From positions 99,271-163,270 of the forward strand of contig CH003269.1 of assembly GCA_000149265.1 (NCBI GenBank): DNA of 64,000 bases. Direction: 5' to 3'. A program made the position numbers and the translations under genes. The notes beneath the pieces were generated by a model. The model had not been told where the DNA came from. It searched no databases and worked only from the letters and a program-made list of their open reading frames with translations. Positions 22,201 to 33,224 of this stretch are shown here, piece after piece (the stretch's first letter is position 1; each line of letters opens with the position of its first letter). This DNA is from Ciona savignyi. Taxonomy: Eukaryota > Chordata > Ascidiacea > Phlebobranchia > Cionidae.

Positions 22201-25200
22201 TTTCATACCAGGTATAATATAATTGTATTATCAGTAACATTAAACAGTCACCACCACCGGCAGGCGGTAAAGAGCTGCTGATAAAAAAAATTCAATATCT
22301 TCATTTCAGCACTAGTGATGACTCAATAAAGATGGCATTGTCTGTGTGTGAGGGAACAGACCAATTTGCTGATGTCATAAACACATTGATAGAAGCTGTA
22401 GATCGCCATGTCAACGAAGTTCGAACCCAACTCGTCCTTGCTGTGTTACTCAATGAAGGTATTTGTTATGTCATAATGGACTATGACATCATATTGTTAT
22501 ATGTAGAGTAATGGGCTTTTTGAGGCTTACCTTCCTGGTCTGGACATTACTATGGACCCACCGCAACCGTTTTATTGAATTATGGTAATCGTATGCATCA
22601 ACAATAATGACATCATCAATAATGACATCATCAATGATGACATCACAGACCCAAAGTTGGTATCCAGAAGAGACAAAGTGTTCAGTCAAGCCCTTGTAGC
22701 TGCTGTGTCCTCATTTGCGTCTCAACTTAGATTCGCTATTGCCGGCAACTTCAATAACATGAAGGTACTAGTGTAATGCATGGAGTTGTACGGGGTTATT
22801 TTTTCGAATATAGATTAGTTTAGTTCAGTTAATTTATTCTTTTTTTGACCCGGTATTGAATAATGGCAAACGAATAAAATCACGACACAGGAATAGGAAA
22901 AAACAGCAATTGAACAGTCGTTAAATCACGTCATTATAAAAAGGATACAATTTGCTAAATATAGCTAACGCGGCCGCCAAACCTAAGCAAAGGAACAGTA
23001 TTAAGCAAACAAGATTTAATTAAGACCAAACATCTATAAATAATATGAGCTATCTGCCGCAGGCATATGGGGTTCGTTCGGAAGAGGCAAGCAAGAAATG
23101 GTTGGAGCAATCACTTGCGATCGGAGCCGCCGTTGTGTTCCAATCAATGCTCAACCCTAACATGGTAGGTGAACTGAGATAATTGTCCATCTGTGTTCGC
23201 TCATAGCTCCCTGGCGTGGTGGATTTATTGCGTCATCAGTCACTGTTTTCAAATAAATTCTGAAAATTAAGGAGGTTCTTGGTTCAATACCTAGTCTAGC
23301 TACTAAGCCTTGTGGTTTTGGCTTTAACCAATTCACAACATTGATTAAGTAATGATTTAATGAAAATTGAACTGAATAATGAACAAGTGTAGTCAATATA
23401 CATTGTTGTTGTACACCTGTAAATAGTAATCACCAGATTACCTCGTTGTTGAATTAAAACATGGGATCGGATATTCATGTTTATTCCTGTGTATGGGAAA
23501 CGCAAGGGGGTTAACACACAGGCAATCGTCAGATCACCTCGCACCCACCGCCGAGTTACCGGAGCTATTGCAGTGTGTTGTGTATGATTCACATGTTTCT
23601 TCAATTTGCTAGAACCCATTAATCCACTGGGTTCAGGCAATCTCTGTTTAGTGCCTTGTCCAAGGACACAAACGACTAGCTAGTGACTAGTTTCGATCCC
23701 ACAACCTTTTAACTGTCAGCACAATACGGATGTTCTTACCAACTGAGCTAACTGGCAACCAATTATGGGTTTCACAACTATGTCCGTATAATTTTAATTT
23801 TATTTTTTGTAAATTGTTCTAATTTTTTTTCATGCAATAACAAATGTCATATTTTTCTTTTATTTCCCCCTTTCTTTCTATAGTTCAATTGCCTGTAGTG
23901 TTTTTAAAAGAGCAAAAACAAATAGACCAAACTAAACTAATGCCCATTCCCCAAGCCTGATGAAAATGCAATGTTGGAAGATAGCTGCATTGGGATCAAT
24001 GACCTTGAACGAGTTTCTTTCCACTTCTGCGCCATAACTGATCAAGTGGAACCAAATGGTGAGTCAGCAATAATTTAATTAATCATCATTTTATTTTCCC
24101 GCCACTTTTATGTTGGTCATAATTTGATTTTATGTTCAAAGAATGTCCTTGCAATGTTAACCTGCCACAACACCAAGCATGGCAAATCGATGGTGAGTTG
24201 ATTTCATCTGATTTCATTGATTTCTTTCATTTATTAAACCATGTTTTCATCGGGAGGTTTATGTTCCTAACAGTCTGTTGGAAAATTATTATATCATGTG
24301 TGTAAATAAACTGAATAGTGTGTTAAGACATTGTTTAATGTGTGGTTTTAAAATTTAAGATGGCGTAGTATTTGGTTTTGAAATTTAAAAGGGCTAACAT
24401 CTGGTTTTAAACTTTAACTTTCTAACCCGAATACCAAATAGTCCCTGTGACTTTTAATTGTTGCCTTAATCTCTGTTGTCGTTAAGTTTGTACAACTAAT
24501 CTATTTTCAATATCCGTTTGAATTGTGTTCGGTTGTTGGGTGGCTGTGGTCTCGTATTTTAATGACTTGCAACTGCTCTACAAAACTGTTTTTTTATAAC
24601 GTCTAATCGATTATGACGGCATTCTAATCGAATATAACTGCTTACCCATGGATTATGACGGCATACTAATCGATTATGACGACATACTAATCAATTGTTA
24701 CATCATAGTGAATGGTGTTGGGTTCTCGATGGAGGGAAACAGGTGCGCGTTGAAGGTTTACTTTCACCTCGATAAACACGTCTTCATCAAGCTGCCACCT
24801 CGACTGCAAGCAGGGGGTGGAGTGAAGCTTATTCCCATGCTCTTTAACCATGGTGGGTTCGATCTGCTGGGGTTTGTGGCTCAATGGGTTGTGGGATCGA
24901 AACTCGCTAATAGCTGGTGAACTCTTTTCACTTGCAACGGTCATATCTGGCTTTCCTTTTAAGTTGGACTAAAACTGAAACGTCTCAATCATACACAACA
25001 CACTGCAATAGCTCTGGTAACCCAACAGTGGGTGAGAGGTGATCTGACGATTGCCTGTGTGTTAACCTGTTGGTTTTCCCATTTATTGGGATAATTGGGT
25101 AGGCAACTTAGTAGACATCACCTGGACCCAGTGGAGTTAAACTAAAATTCCAACAGCATCATACGATTGACCATGTGATAACATTCCTTGCATTTTTGCG

Positions 25201-27836
25201 CTTACATGGATTAATATATGTTCCATGTTTTTAGACGTGTTCTAACGACTGTCGTTTTGCGTTTTTTCCCGTTTTCCAACCCTTTTTTTTAAAGTCCTGA
25301 TTTATGTTTTCATCATGGAAACAAAAATTAAATTAAACTAAACTAAATAACCATCCAGTTAGTTCAGTTAGTATACCCTCATTCGTTAGAGAATGGCACT
25401 ATTAAGGTTAAGTAAGGAGGATAAAATGGCAAAACTAAAAAAGTTTAAACCCATCATTGGAATAGGATAATCATGTTTATCCCCGTGAATGGGAAAACCA
25501 AGGGGGTTAACACACAGACAATCGTCAGATCACCTCGCGCCCATCGTCGGGTTACCGAAGCTATTGAAGTGTGATGTATATGACTCACACGTTCCTTTAA
25601 TTTGGGAGAACCCACTTATCCATTGGATTCATTGAACACACTGTATAATAGAGAAAAAACGAGCAATTTACATTCATTGTGTTGTCCAAATATCCAAATA
25701 CACTTCCTGACTTCAATCTTTTAAGTGTACCAAATACACTTTTCAAACCCCCGATCATAAACATCCCGCACACAGGGCTGGAGGACTTGGGCAACCAGCT
25801 ATACGAGCAAGGTGTTACCATGCAGGAGTTCAATAACTCCATCAATGAGAAAGCGCTTGCCAAGTTGTATAATTATTACAAGCGATTCCGTGCATTTCAC
25901 CTCGATCGATCAAAACTCCCGAGGGACACTGAGGCTCGTGCCGTGCTCGTGGATCGGGTATGATGTCATAATATATGTCTGATGTCATAATATGTACCTA
26001 TATAATGTCATGGAGTAAGTCATAATATGTGGTGTCATAATATTTCATGTCAAATTATATGATGTCATAATATGTGATGTCATAATATGTGATGTTATAA
26101 TTTGTGATGTTATAATATGTGATGTCATAATATGTGATGTTATAATATGTGATGTTATAATATGTGATGTCATAATATTTCATGTCAAATTATGTGATGT
26201 CATAATATGTGATGTCATAATATGTGATGTTATAATATGTGATGTCATAATATGTGATGTTATAATATGTGATGTTATAATTTGTGATGTTATAATATGT
26301 GATGTCATAATATGTGATGTTATAATTTGTGATGTTATAATATGTGATGTCATAATATGTAATTTCATAATATGTGATGTCATAATATGTGATGTCATAA
26401 TATGTGATGTTATAATTTGTGATGTTATAATATGTGATGTCATAATATGTAATTTCATAATATGTGATGTCACAATATTGGATGTCATATTATGTGATGT
26501 CATAATATGTGATGTCATAATATGTGATGTTATAGATGATGTTGTGTGTTGCTATTGATCAGTCAGGTACAGTTTGTTTGATTCGTCCGACTGAATATTG
26601 GGGTGGGACAGTTGACTGCCTTTTAGCTAAAGAGTTGCGGGTTCGAAACTGGTTGTTAGCCTGAAACTAAATTAAAGAACCATGTGTATCATACATAACA
26701 CACTGCACTAACTCCGGTAACCCGACGGTGGGCGCAATATAATCTGACGATTGCCCAAGTGTTAAACCCCCTTTTGTCCAAGATAAACATAAATATCCTA
26801 TCCTGATACGATGACAATGTGGCTTTAGATTTTAATTTATTCTAATAATCCTTTGTTAGTGATTGTTTTAAATTTAAACAATATTCCGGCATCTAACACA
26901 TCCACGGTATAAACAATAAACCTCCCCTCTAAACCAGCGGTGGCATTTTCCCGATATTTACTTTTTAAATCTTGCCTTTGTTCGGCCTTTGTTCAAGTGT
27001 ATATTGAAATAAACCTCATTATATCCTGAATGACATCATAATTCAATTCACAGTTATCACGGCCACTTAACGCACTTGACGAGATTATGGGGTTGCTCGA
27101 GTCCAACGTCAAGCCTCGTCACGGGAAGCCACATCTGGCCACTAGTGGCGCTGGAGTGCTCACTCTGGCTGCGGAGTTCTGCAACCGATTGGGTGGTTGT
27201 CATGTCATAATGTGCAACAATGGAGTGCACAGGTAACATAAGCATTGTGATGTCATTGGTTTGTTTAATGTCGAGTTGCTGGAGCTATTACAGTGTGTGG
27301 ATGGCTGGTTCATTTATATCTTTGTGGGTGGGAAGCCAGTTTATCTCTATTTGTATTTCAGTTGTGTCCTTGTGCAAGGCACTAACGAACATTGCCTGAA
27401 CCCAGCGGATTAATGGGTTCTACCAAATTGAAGGAACGTGTATATCATATACAACACACTGCGGTAACCCGACGGTGGGCGCGAGGTGATCTGACGATTG
27501 CCCGTGTGTTTCCCATTGGTTTTCCCATTCACCGGAATAAATATAAATATCCTACATTCACAGCTGCAAACAAACAGCCTGTGTAAACTTTGGTCTCCAA
27601 AGCAACCACCAAAACGAAACAAATAAAGTTCTCGTTGCAGATCAACCGTGGCGTGTAGTTTGGAACAATCACTCATCCTCGCTCGTTGCCATGGGTTACC
27701 GCCTCGACAACTATCCTCAGCAGCCTTGCAGTTGGGCCACTTGGGGGCCAGAACCTATTGTTTGAAGAAGAACCAGGAAGCTCGCGATAAAACCGTCAAA
27801 TCCGCCCCAAAGTTTGTGATATCTATGTTTTCATGA
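7149..27836 (+). CDS. PREX: P-Rex family Rac guanine-nucleotide exchange factor, 5' partial
   Basis: 33 exons, all with GT-AG borders and consistent phase: 7149-7298, 7932-8073, 8519-8619, 9136-9289, 9658-9806, 10048-10208, 10876-11129, 11490-11625, 11883-12011, 12322-12446, 12660-12714, 12769-12894, 13427-13522, 13881-13946, 14313-14429, 14968-15049, 15361-15562, 15905-16067, 16417-16525, 16584-16691, 17293-17379, 17988-18096, 19770-19852, 21172-21314, 21850-21965, 22310-22458, 22649-22764, 23063-23164, 23956-24058, 24709-24852, 25776-25957, 27054-27232, 27641-27836 (stop TGA). About 1,443 residues. Domain order is end of PH, DEP, DEP, PDZ, PDZ, low-complexity linker, then a C-terminal inositol-4-phosphatase-like region. 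This order is diagnostic for PREX1/PREX2, which activate Rac at the plasma membrane in response to PIP3 and G-beta-gamma. The catalytic DH domain and most of PH are not in the window. A single invertebrate gene would predate the PREX1/2 split; that is inference. The exon 1 donor could instead lie six bases earlier. Confidence 0.93.
7322..7615 (-). mobile_element. tRNA-derived SINE copy
   Basis: Nearly full copy in PREX intron 1, opposite to the gene. The minus strand has a tRNA-like head with A-box-like TTGGTGGGTTAATGC and a GGTTGCAGGTACGAAAC B-box region, then CCTTGGGCAAGGCACTTAAC, the middle (CCGACGGTGGGC), and a tail ending GGAATAAACATGAATATCC. Confidence 0.88.
7775..7931. repeat. Short tandem array of ATGACATCACAAATAATT-type units
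   Basis: Repeats of TATGACATCACAAATAATTA and TGACATGATACAATGACATC end exactly at the acceptor of the DEP1 exon, whose AG is supplied by ATGACATCACAG. The same TGACATCACAG acceptor arrangement occurs at 9657, 11882 and 22648. Confidence 0.8.
8712..9120 (-). mobile_element. SINE fragment followed by one 109-bp minisatellite-type unit
   Basis: 8712-8960 is a diverged minus-strand SINE (head near 8950, tail near 8712). 8983-9117 is a single unit of the 109-bp minisatellite, in the same orientation as the array at 1-1352, placed just before the next PREX exon. Confidence 0.75.
9395..9612 (-). mobile_element. tRNA-derived SINE copy, head truncated
   Basis: The minus-strand tail and middle are well preserved (GGATAAACATGAATATTTC, CGACGATGGGCGTGAGGTGA). 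The tRNA-like head breaks off near 9612. Confidence 0.8.
9807..10040. repeat. Degenerate TGTGATGTCATAAT repeats in a PREX intron
   Basis: Irregular tandem units of (T)GTGATGTCATAATNNNTTGG fill the intron between the DEP2 exons, starting right at the donor. Same motif family as 15063-15352 and 25960-26535. Confidence 0.8.
10330..10840 (-). mobile_element. Two overlapping SINE fragments
   Basis: 10365-10475 carries part of a SINE head and central region. 10530-10835 is a diverged minus-strand copy (TTTAATCCCAGTAGATGGG tail end, CACAATTGGCCAGCTAG head side). Both lie in the intron before PDZ1. Confidence 0.65.
10876..12011 (+). other. PREX: PREX exons: tandem PDZ domains
   Basis: PDZ1 is in 10876-11129: [54 protein letters not shown]2 is in 11490-11625 and the start of 11883-12011: [51 protein letters not shown]. 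The carboxylate-binding loop is GFQIRG in PDZ2; PDZ1 has LGFEA in its place. The end of exon 11883-12011 is acidic and serine-rich, the start of the linker. Confidence 0.9.
11265..11475. repeat. 109-bp minisatellite unit split by an insertion
   Basis: The unit starts at about 11265 (ACTGTAATTACACCGGCAAC). Between GATAAAGCC (about 11310) and TAAAGCCTGGCTTCC (about 11380) there is a foreign stretch of about 65 bases that matches, in inverted orientation, the sequence at 11165-11225. Confidence 0.65.
12530..12645. repeat. Small AT-rich tandem repeat TTATTTCTATRNGRNATATA
   Basis: About four imperfect ~24-bp units (TATATGTTATTTCTATAAGG) in a PREX intron. A similar AT-rich duplication (TATATCTATAGTAGTTTATA) occurs at 12055-12130. 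Confidence 0.7.
12955..13345 (+). mobile_element. SINE fragments in PREX intron
   Basis: 12955-13030 resembles a SINE head to middle; 13165-13340 has the plus-strand head-like TTAGCTTGAAGGGTTAGTGTG and a clear tail (GGTAACCCGACGGTGGGCGT, GTGTTAACCCCCTTGG). Confidence 0.65.
13612..13775 (-). repeat. Inverted minisatellite-derived segment
   Basis: Reverse-complement of the ABCE1-intron segment at about 5310-5430: CTACAGTCGAGTTGCTGGAG, ACAACTGGGTTGGAGCAATG, GCTTGCTCAGGTGCACAGTA, CACCTCATGCCCACAGTCGA. One copy, in a PREX intron. Confidence 0.8.
14210..14298. repeat. 19-bp tandem repeat, about 4.5 copies
   Basis: Perfect or nearly perfect units of CCACCAACCCCTATTTAAC immediately upstream of a PREX acceptor. 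The pyrimidine-rich units may serve as the polypyrimidine tract. Confidence 0.9.
14480..14705 (+). mobile_element. tRNA-derived SINE copy (left arm of an inverted pair)
   Basis: Plus-strand copy: head GATTAGGTTGGTTGGTTAGT, CTTGGGCAAGGCACTTAACG, CCCAGCGGATTAATGGGTTC, CAATAGCTCCGGTAACCC, GTGTTGACCCCCTTG. It abuts a minus-strand copy at 14706-14935 tail to tail. Confidence 0.85.
14706..14935 (-). mobile_element. tRNA-derived SINE copy (right arm of an inverted pair)
   Basis: Diverged minus-strand copy with its head end at about 14935 (CTAGTTTCGAACCCACATCC, AAAGGCGACCCACTAACCCA). With the preceding copy it forms an inverted repeat of about 220-bp arms within one PREX intron. Confidence 0.8.
15063..15352. 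repeat. 16-bp minisatellite GATGATGTCATAACCT
   Basis: About 17 units with ACCT/ACAT/ATAT variants; longer blocks of several units are themselves repeated (15065-15175 and 15180-15300). It fills the whole intron up to the acceptor of exon 15361-15562. Confidence 0.95.
16115..16385 (+). mobile_element. tRNA-derived SINE copy
   Basis: Diverged plus-strand copy in PREX intron: GATTGGTTGGCTTATAGATG head, AGGCAAGGCACTGAACAGAC, GGATTAATGGATTCTACCAA, GGTAACTCGGAAGGTGGGC, GGTTTTCCCATTCATAAG tail. Confidence 0.8.
16780..17278. repeat. 109-bp minisatellite, about 4.5 copies, in a PREX intron
   Basis: Same unit and orientation as 1-1352 with 109-bp spacing. It ends 15 bases before the acceptor of exon 17293-17379. 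Overlapping ~94-codon minus-strand frames are repeat artefacts. Confidence 0.95.
17695..17915 (+). mobile_element. tRNA-derived SINE copy
   Basis: Plus-strand copy: CGAAAGGTTGCCGATTCAAA, AGGCAAGGCACTTAACGGAC, CCCAGCGGATTAATGGGTTC, CAATAGCTCCGGTAACCCG. Confidence 0.8.
18130..18402 (+). mobile_element. tRNA-derived SINE copy running into a gap
   Basis: Plus-strand copy: CCAAATAGCTTGGTGGGTTA head, CCTTGGGCAAGACACTTAGC, GATTAATGGGTTCTACTAAA, GGTAACCCGACGATGGGCG, then CCCCCTTGCGCTTTTC at the gap edge. The partner at 18790-19040 is in opposite orientation. Confidence 0.85.
18403..18712. other. Assembly gap (310 N)
   Basis: A sized gap inside a PREX intron, flanked by oppositely oriented SINE copies. 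Exon phases across it are compatible with no lost exon. Translated frames that run through the Ns are meaningless. Confidence 0.98.
18790..19040 (-). mobile_element. tRNA-derived SINE copy
   Basis: Minus-strand copy with a well-kept head at the right end: reading the minus strand, TGGTCTAACGGTTAAGTGTG (A box), CGCCTTTCAATCGAAAGGTT, GCAGGTGCGAAACTGGTCGC (B box area), then the CCTTGGGCAAGG middle. Confidence 0.85.
19107..19414. mobile_element. hAT-type MITE, 308 bp, perfect 8-bp target duplication GTCTACAT
   Basis: Terminal inverted repeats CAGTGGTTCTCAAAC (left) and GTTTGAGAAACGCTG (right). Flanked by GTCTACAT at 19099-19106 and 19415-19422. The interior is non-coding, with GGGACCCAC / GCGACCCACCGG motifs near both ends. 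Eight-base duplications and CAGNGGTTCTCAAA termini are typical of hAT elements. Confidence 0.92.
19860..21150. repeat. 9-bp satellite (GTTGTGGTC) of about 1.29 kb in a PREX intron
   Basis: About 140 units of GTTGTGGTC / ATTGTGGTC / TTTGTGGTC, interrupted by a 24-base variant (TCATTCTTGATGGTTATTAT) that recurs at irregular intervals and marks higher-order repeats. It lies between exons 19770-19852 and 21172-21314. The unit has no stop in any forward frame, so reading frames of 200-337 codons result (poly-V/I, CGR/CGH and WSL repeats). Exon phases match across it, so it is intronic. Confidence 0.95.
21355..21640 (-). mobile_element. tRNA-derived SINE copy
   Basis: Minus-strand copy in PREX intron. 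The tail side is unusual (GAATTAAAACATGGGATCGG) and is shared with the copy starting at 23450, so these two copies are related more closely to each other. Confidence 0.8.
22036..22200 (-). mobile_element. SINE fragment
   Basis: Tail and middle only: GATATACCATGTTATTACAT, AATGTCTGATCACCTTGCGC, CCGTCGGGTTATCAGAGCGA. Confidence 0.7.
23450..23765 (-). mobile_element. tRNA-derived SINE copy
   Basis: Long minus-strand copy including the head (CTAGTTTCGATCCCACAACC near 23690, then TTACCAACTGAGCTAACTGG, which resembles a complementary A-box and acceptor stem). Confidence 0.82.
24970..25092 (+). mobile_element. SINE tail fragment
   Basis: Middle and tail only: AATCATACACAACACACTGC, GGTAACCCAACAGTGGGTGA, GTGTTAACCTGTTGGTTTTC. 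Confidence 0.75.
25455..25645 (-). mobile_element. SINE tail fragment
   Basis: The minus-strand tail and middle are very close to consensus: GGATAATCATGTTTATCCCC, GGGTTAACACACAGACAATC, CGCGCCCATCGTCGGGTTAC. The head is missing beyond 25640. Confidence 0.8.
25960..26540. repeat. 15-bp minisatellite GTGATGTCATAATAT
   Basis: About 35 imperfect units with C/T variation at one site (GTCATAAT / GTTATAAT). A 112-codon minus-strand frame made of MTSHI repeats is an artefact. The array begins at the donor of PREX exon 25776-25957. Confidence 0.95.
26590..26810 (+). mobile_element. tRNA-derived SINE copy, internally deleted
   Basis: Head AAAGAGTTGCGGGTTCGAAA (good B box) joined directly to CTAAATTAAAGAACCATGTG, then the tail GGTAACCCGACGGTGGGCGC. 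The CCTTGGGCAAGG middle is missing. Confidence 0.78.
27270..27345 (-). repeat. Single minisatellite-type fragment
   Basis: Reverse complement of part of the 109-bp unit: CGAGTTGCTGGAGCTATTAC, GGATGGCTGGTTCATTTATA, GTGGGTGGGAAGCC. Confidence 0.8.
27350..27560 (+). mobile_element. SINE copy lacking most of its head
   Basis: GTGTCCTTGTGCAAGGCACT, CCCAGCGGATTAATGGGTTC, CGACGGTGGGCGCGAGGTG, CATTCACCGGAATAAATATA, in the last PREX intron. Confidence 0.82.
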
Positions 27837-27899
27837 TTATATATATCTATATTGAACAGTTATAAAGCGTGAAATCTTATTTGTTCATGAATAGAAAAT

Positions 27900-29672
27900 A
27901 AGAGGGGGCATTAGCACATTGCAATTGTCAGATACATTGTGCCCAGCATCGGGTTATCGGAGATAATGCATTGTGTTGAATATTATTAAAAAGCGACCCC
28001 ATTCATACAGAACCATTAGAATTTGAAGTGTTGGAATGTTTATCACTGTAATTGTCGGACAACTTGTGCCGACATTTCTAAGTTACTACGCATATATTAC
28101 GTGTATGACACATAGAAAGTCATGTAAATCTACATTTAGATTGGCTTTATTGTGACTAAGATTTCATCGATTCCTTATTTGGCAGATTATTCCGCACGCC
28201 GTCTCTGCAAGTAATCTCCTCGCCGTGATTGGTTGATTTGATCACATGACGCAGCATACCATTCCACCATAGAAATCATATTTCACTGTAGTTTTTATTT
28301 TCCGTACCCCAGGCACAAATCTTCAACGTGTAAAAATAACTTTCTTTTCGCAATTTTTATTGATTCTTCGTGTAGCCGGAATTCTGAATTTGCCTCTTGC
28401 ATTCGCCTTTTAAATGATGCCTTAATAAAATTATTTCAACAATCAGTCATGTACAGTAATTTAGTTAGTAATGGGAAACAATGCACCAGTAAAATGTTGG
28501 GTTCCACCAAATTGAAGGAACGTGTGAATCATACACAACGCACTGCAACATCTCCGGTAAGACGGTAACCCGACGGTGCGCGCGAGGTGATCTGACTATT
28601 GCACGTGTGGTAATGCCTCCTACACATTTTTTGTTGTTCCCCGCGAGCTTAAATAATTGATTTAAAGTGAATTTCACATCGGTGACAATACTAACCACGT
28701 GATCTCTGTGCAGGGTACGACGATGACCGTGGATATGTTCTTCAATATGGATTCCCACCCACCAGGATATAAATGACCAAATCAACCAACTCAACTGTAG
28801 GCACGAGTTGTTCGACGATAACCATGAATAAATCCTTAAATACGGATTTCGATCCCCAATTATCCAACAGAAGTCGTGATACGTGACAACAATTTTAGTA
28901 GCCAGTGTCACTAAATTATAATAACCCCGTTGGTAAAATACAAGTCATAGATATCCAAACCTAAGAGCCATAGAGATGTTAATTTGGTTAGATAGACCAA
29001 ATTTATTTAAACAGGCCGCAGACAAATGGGATTTTTAATTGCTTTTTTGACATGAATTAGTTAACCAAAGCCAAAGAAATATATTGTTTTTTCAAACACT
29101 AATATTTTTATATCGTATTAGATGTCGTTTTGACCAAACTGTAAAAATTTCGTATCAAAAAGCAATTGAAAACAAACCTATTTTGTCTTCTTTAATAAAC
29201 TTGGTGTTAGATAAGGATAGAAAACTATCAATAGTACAACACACATATATTATCTTTAGCCTAGTGCCACACCTTCCAGTCAAAAGGTTGCTGGTACGAA
29301 ACTGGTCGCTAGCTAGTCGGTTGTGTCCTTGGACCTTGGGCAAGACACTTATTAGACATTGCCTGAACCCAGCAGATTAATGGGTTTTACTACATTGAAG
29401 GAACTTGTAAATCATACACAACACACTGTAATAGCTCTGGTAACCCGACGGTGGGCGCGAGGTGATTTGACGATTACCCGTATTAACCCCCTTGGTTTTC
29501 CCATTAAAGGCAATAAACATAAATATCCTATCCTCTCCATGTATGAGTTGCTCTCTATTCAGTTATAGTCAACAAAAGGTGACAGACCCAAATTGAGTTT
29601 AATTAAAATTAATTTTTAGATTAAGTTGCAAAATTTTAATTGTAATAAAAAGCTTGAAAATAATCTTAAGTG
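27900..29672. other. Intergenic region between PREX and SMIM7 with SINE copies
   Basis: SINE remnants at about 27905-28000 (minus) and 28490-28640 (plus), plus a fuller plus copy at 29262-29545 (CAGTCAAAAGGTTGCTGGTA, CGAAACTGGTCGCTAGCTAG, CCCAGCAGATTAATGGG, ATAAACATAAATATCC). A diverged minisatellite unit sits at about 28725-28860. No convincing gene seen. Confidence 0.6.
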
Positions 29673-31850
<2,178 letters not shown>

Positions 31851-32219
31851 AGATAACACATTCAATTAATGGATTTTATTAAAATCTTATGAACAATGGT
31901 AAATAGCCCACAACACCATGCACTACCAGTGAAGATTTTAAAACATAATTTTGAATTTAGAAATATAACATCCTGTACTTGTTTGTCGAAATAAAAATTT
32001 TCGAGGAATTGTGTTGAAAACTTAATTTCCCATTCACTGATATTAAAAATAATATCCCATTTTAAAGTTGACAGTAAATTTAAGTTAAATTTATATCGTA
32101 AAATGAGAAAAATGTCACGAATCAGGATGCTACGATGCTTTGAAAATATTTTGACTTTTAGAAACAACATTTTCAGACATCGACTGTTAGACTAAATAAA
32201 CTATCCAAAGTATGTAAAG

Positions 32220-33224
32220 TTAAAAGTCGGTCACTCTTCCTTTGCGCTCCCAATCACCATACCGGGTCGGTTCTGGGCCCCTGGGACCATTTACTTCTCC
32301 AGTTTTTGGATTTACATTGTTGGGGAAAGCTGTGTAGAAGCAACAAATAAAATATACTTGTGTTTACCACCATAGTTGGGAAAACTTTGGTTCAGACAAC
32401 CTAAGATCATTGTAAGGTTACCAGAGCTACTGCAGTTATGTTGTATATGATTGAAACATTTCTACAGTTTAGTAGAACTCTGCTAAGTATCTTAACCAAG
32501 GACACAGTCGACAAGCTAGTAACCAGTTTGAACCTGCAACCCTTTGTCTTAAAGGCAACGTACTAATCCATCAGCTAGCAATTGCAACACAAAAGCTTGG
32601 TAATTTGGTCAATTGTTATATCAAATAAACATTATTTGTATTTTACCAAAATAGTACGGTAAATTAAAGGTACTGATATAACCTAACAAACAAATGCGTC
32701 GCCTTTCAATCAAAAGGTTGCAGGTACGAACCTGGTCGCTAGCTAGTCGGCTGTGTCCTTGCTTCATGGGCAAGGCACTTTACGGACATTGCCTGGACCC
32801 ATTTGTTTGTTAGGTGGATTAATGGGTTTAACTAAGACAGCATCAACATATTAACAATATATTACGAACATTTATATCTGTAGCAAGTGGAGTGTTGCTT
32901 TGATGTATCACACAAATAACATCTATGTATTTTTCTAACCTGTCAGAATAGAATTAACATTTTCATCTATTCAACATAACTTAAAACACGCCTATGATTT
33001 AATATTATGCAATGCCAACCAGTTCCAGATATAAACTTACATTCAAACACATTCGATCCTTTGTAATTTTCCACATCGTCTAGCTTCCCTTTCGGAGTGA
33101 TGGGTTTCTTGGGGGGTTTCGGTGGAATTTCTTTTTTTGAATAATAAGCAACAGGGATTATGAATTTTTGGGGAACTGTTTTGAGTTTTAAACAAAACAA
33201 ATTATGGATTATCAATCGAGACAT
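32220..33224 (-). CDS. SDHAF4: Succinate dehydrogenase assembly factor 4
   Basis: Two exons: complement(33041..33224), ATG start, 61 codons plus one base, and complement(32220..32329), 36 codons plus two bases, ending TAA. The product is 97 residues (human family member 108). The N-terminus, [20 protein letters not shown], lacks acidic residues and has basic ones, as expected of a mitochondrial presequence. The mid-region [12 protein letters not shown] matches the family's KKPKLPEGRFD. The C-terminus [11 protein letters not shown] then [18 protein letters not shown] and VTDF is the family signature, nearly invariant. The family acts in the mitochondrial matrix, binding flavinated SDHA and helping assemble complex II. 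Splice sites: donor GTAAGT, acceptor TACACAG. It diverges from TIMMDC1, 1.34 kb away. Confidence 0.94.
32390..32580 (-). mobile_element. Diverged SINE copy in the SDHAF4 intron
   Basis: AAGGTTACCAGAGCTACTGC, GTTGTATATGATTGAAAC, CCAAGGACACAGTCGACAAG, GTTTGAACCTGCAACCC. Same strand as the gene. Confidence 0.7.
32690..32845 (+). mobile_element. SINE head fragment in the SDHAF4 intron
   Basis: GCGTCGCCTTTCAATCAAAA, GGTTGCAGGTACGAACCTGG (B box), CTAGCTAGTCGGCTGTGTCC, ATGGGCAAGGCACTTTACGG. The tail is absent. Confidence 0.78.

Larger units (their letters stand above)
21850..27836 (+). other. PREX: PREX exons: C-terminal inositol-4-phosphatase-like region with CX5R motif
   Basis: Nine exons. Landmarks: [96 protein letters not shown], then [19 protein letters not shown]. 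The last one holds C-x5-R-S-T, laid out like a phosphatase P-loop; the Arg codon is split by the final intron (27232/27641). Vertebrate PREX keeps an equivalent CX5RS but no phosphatase activity is established for it. The C-terminus ends KFVISMFS. Confidence 0.9.

Noticed and set aside
23063..23164. A homing or recombination gene in the NotI-like GCGGCCGC context near 22970
   Set aside because: The site is just intronic sequence before a well-matched PREX exon; nothing else supports it.
26180..26518. 112-codon MTSHI-repeat protein on the minus strand
   Set aside because: Translation of the 15-bp minisatellite in a PREX intron; no start context or family features.
31862..32170. 102-codon minus frame between SMIM7 and SDHAF4
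   Set aside because: AT-driven composition (K, I, N, F, L), no domain, and no homology that I recognise.
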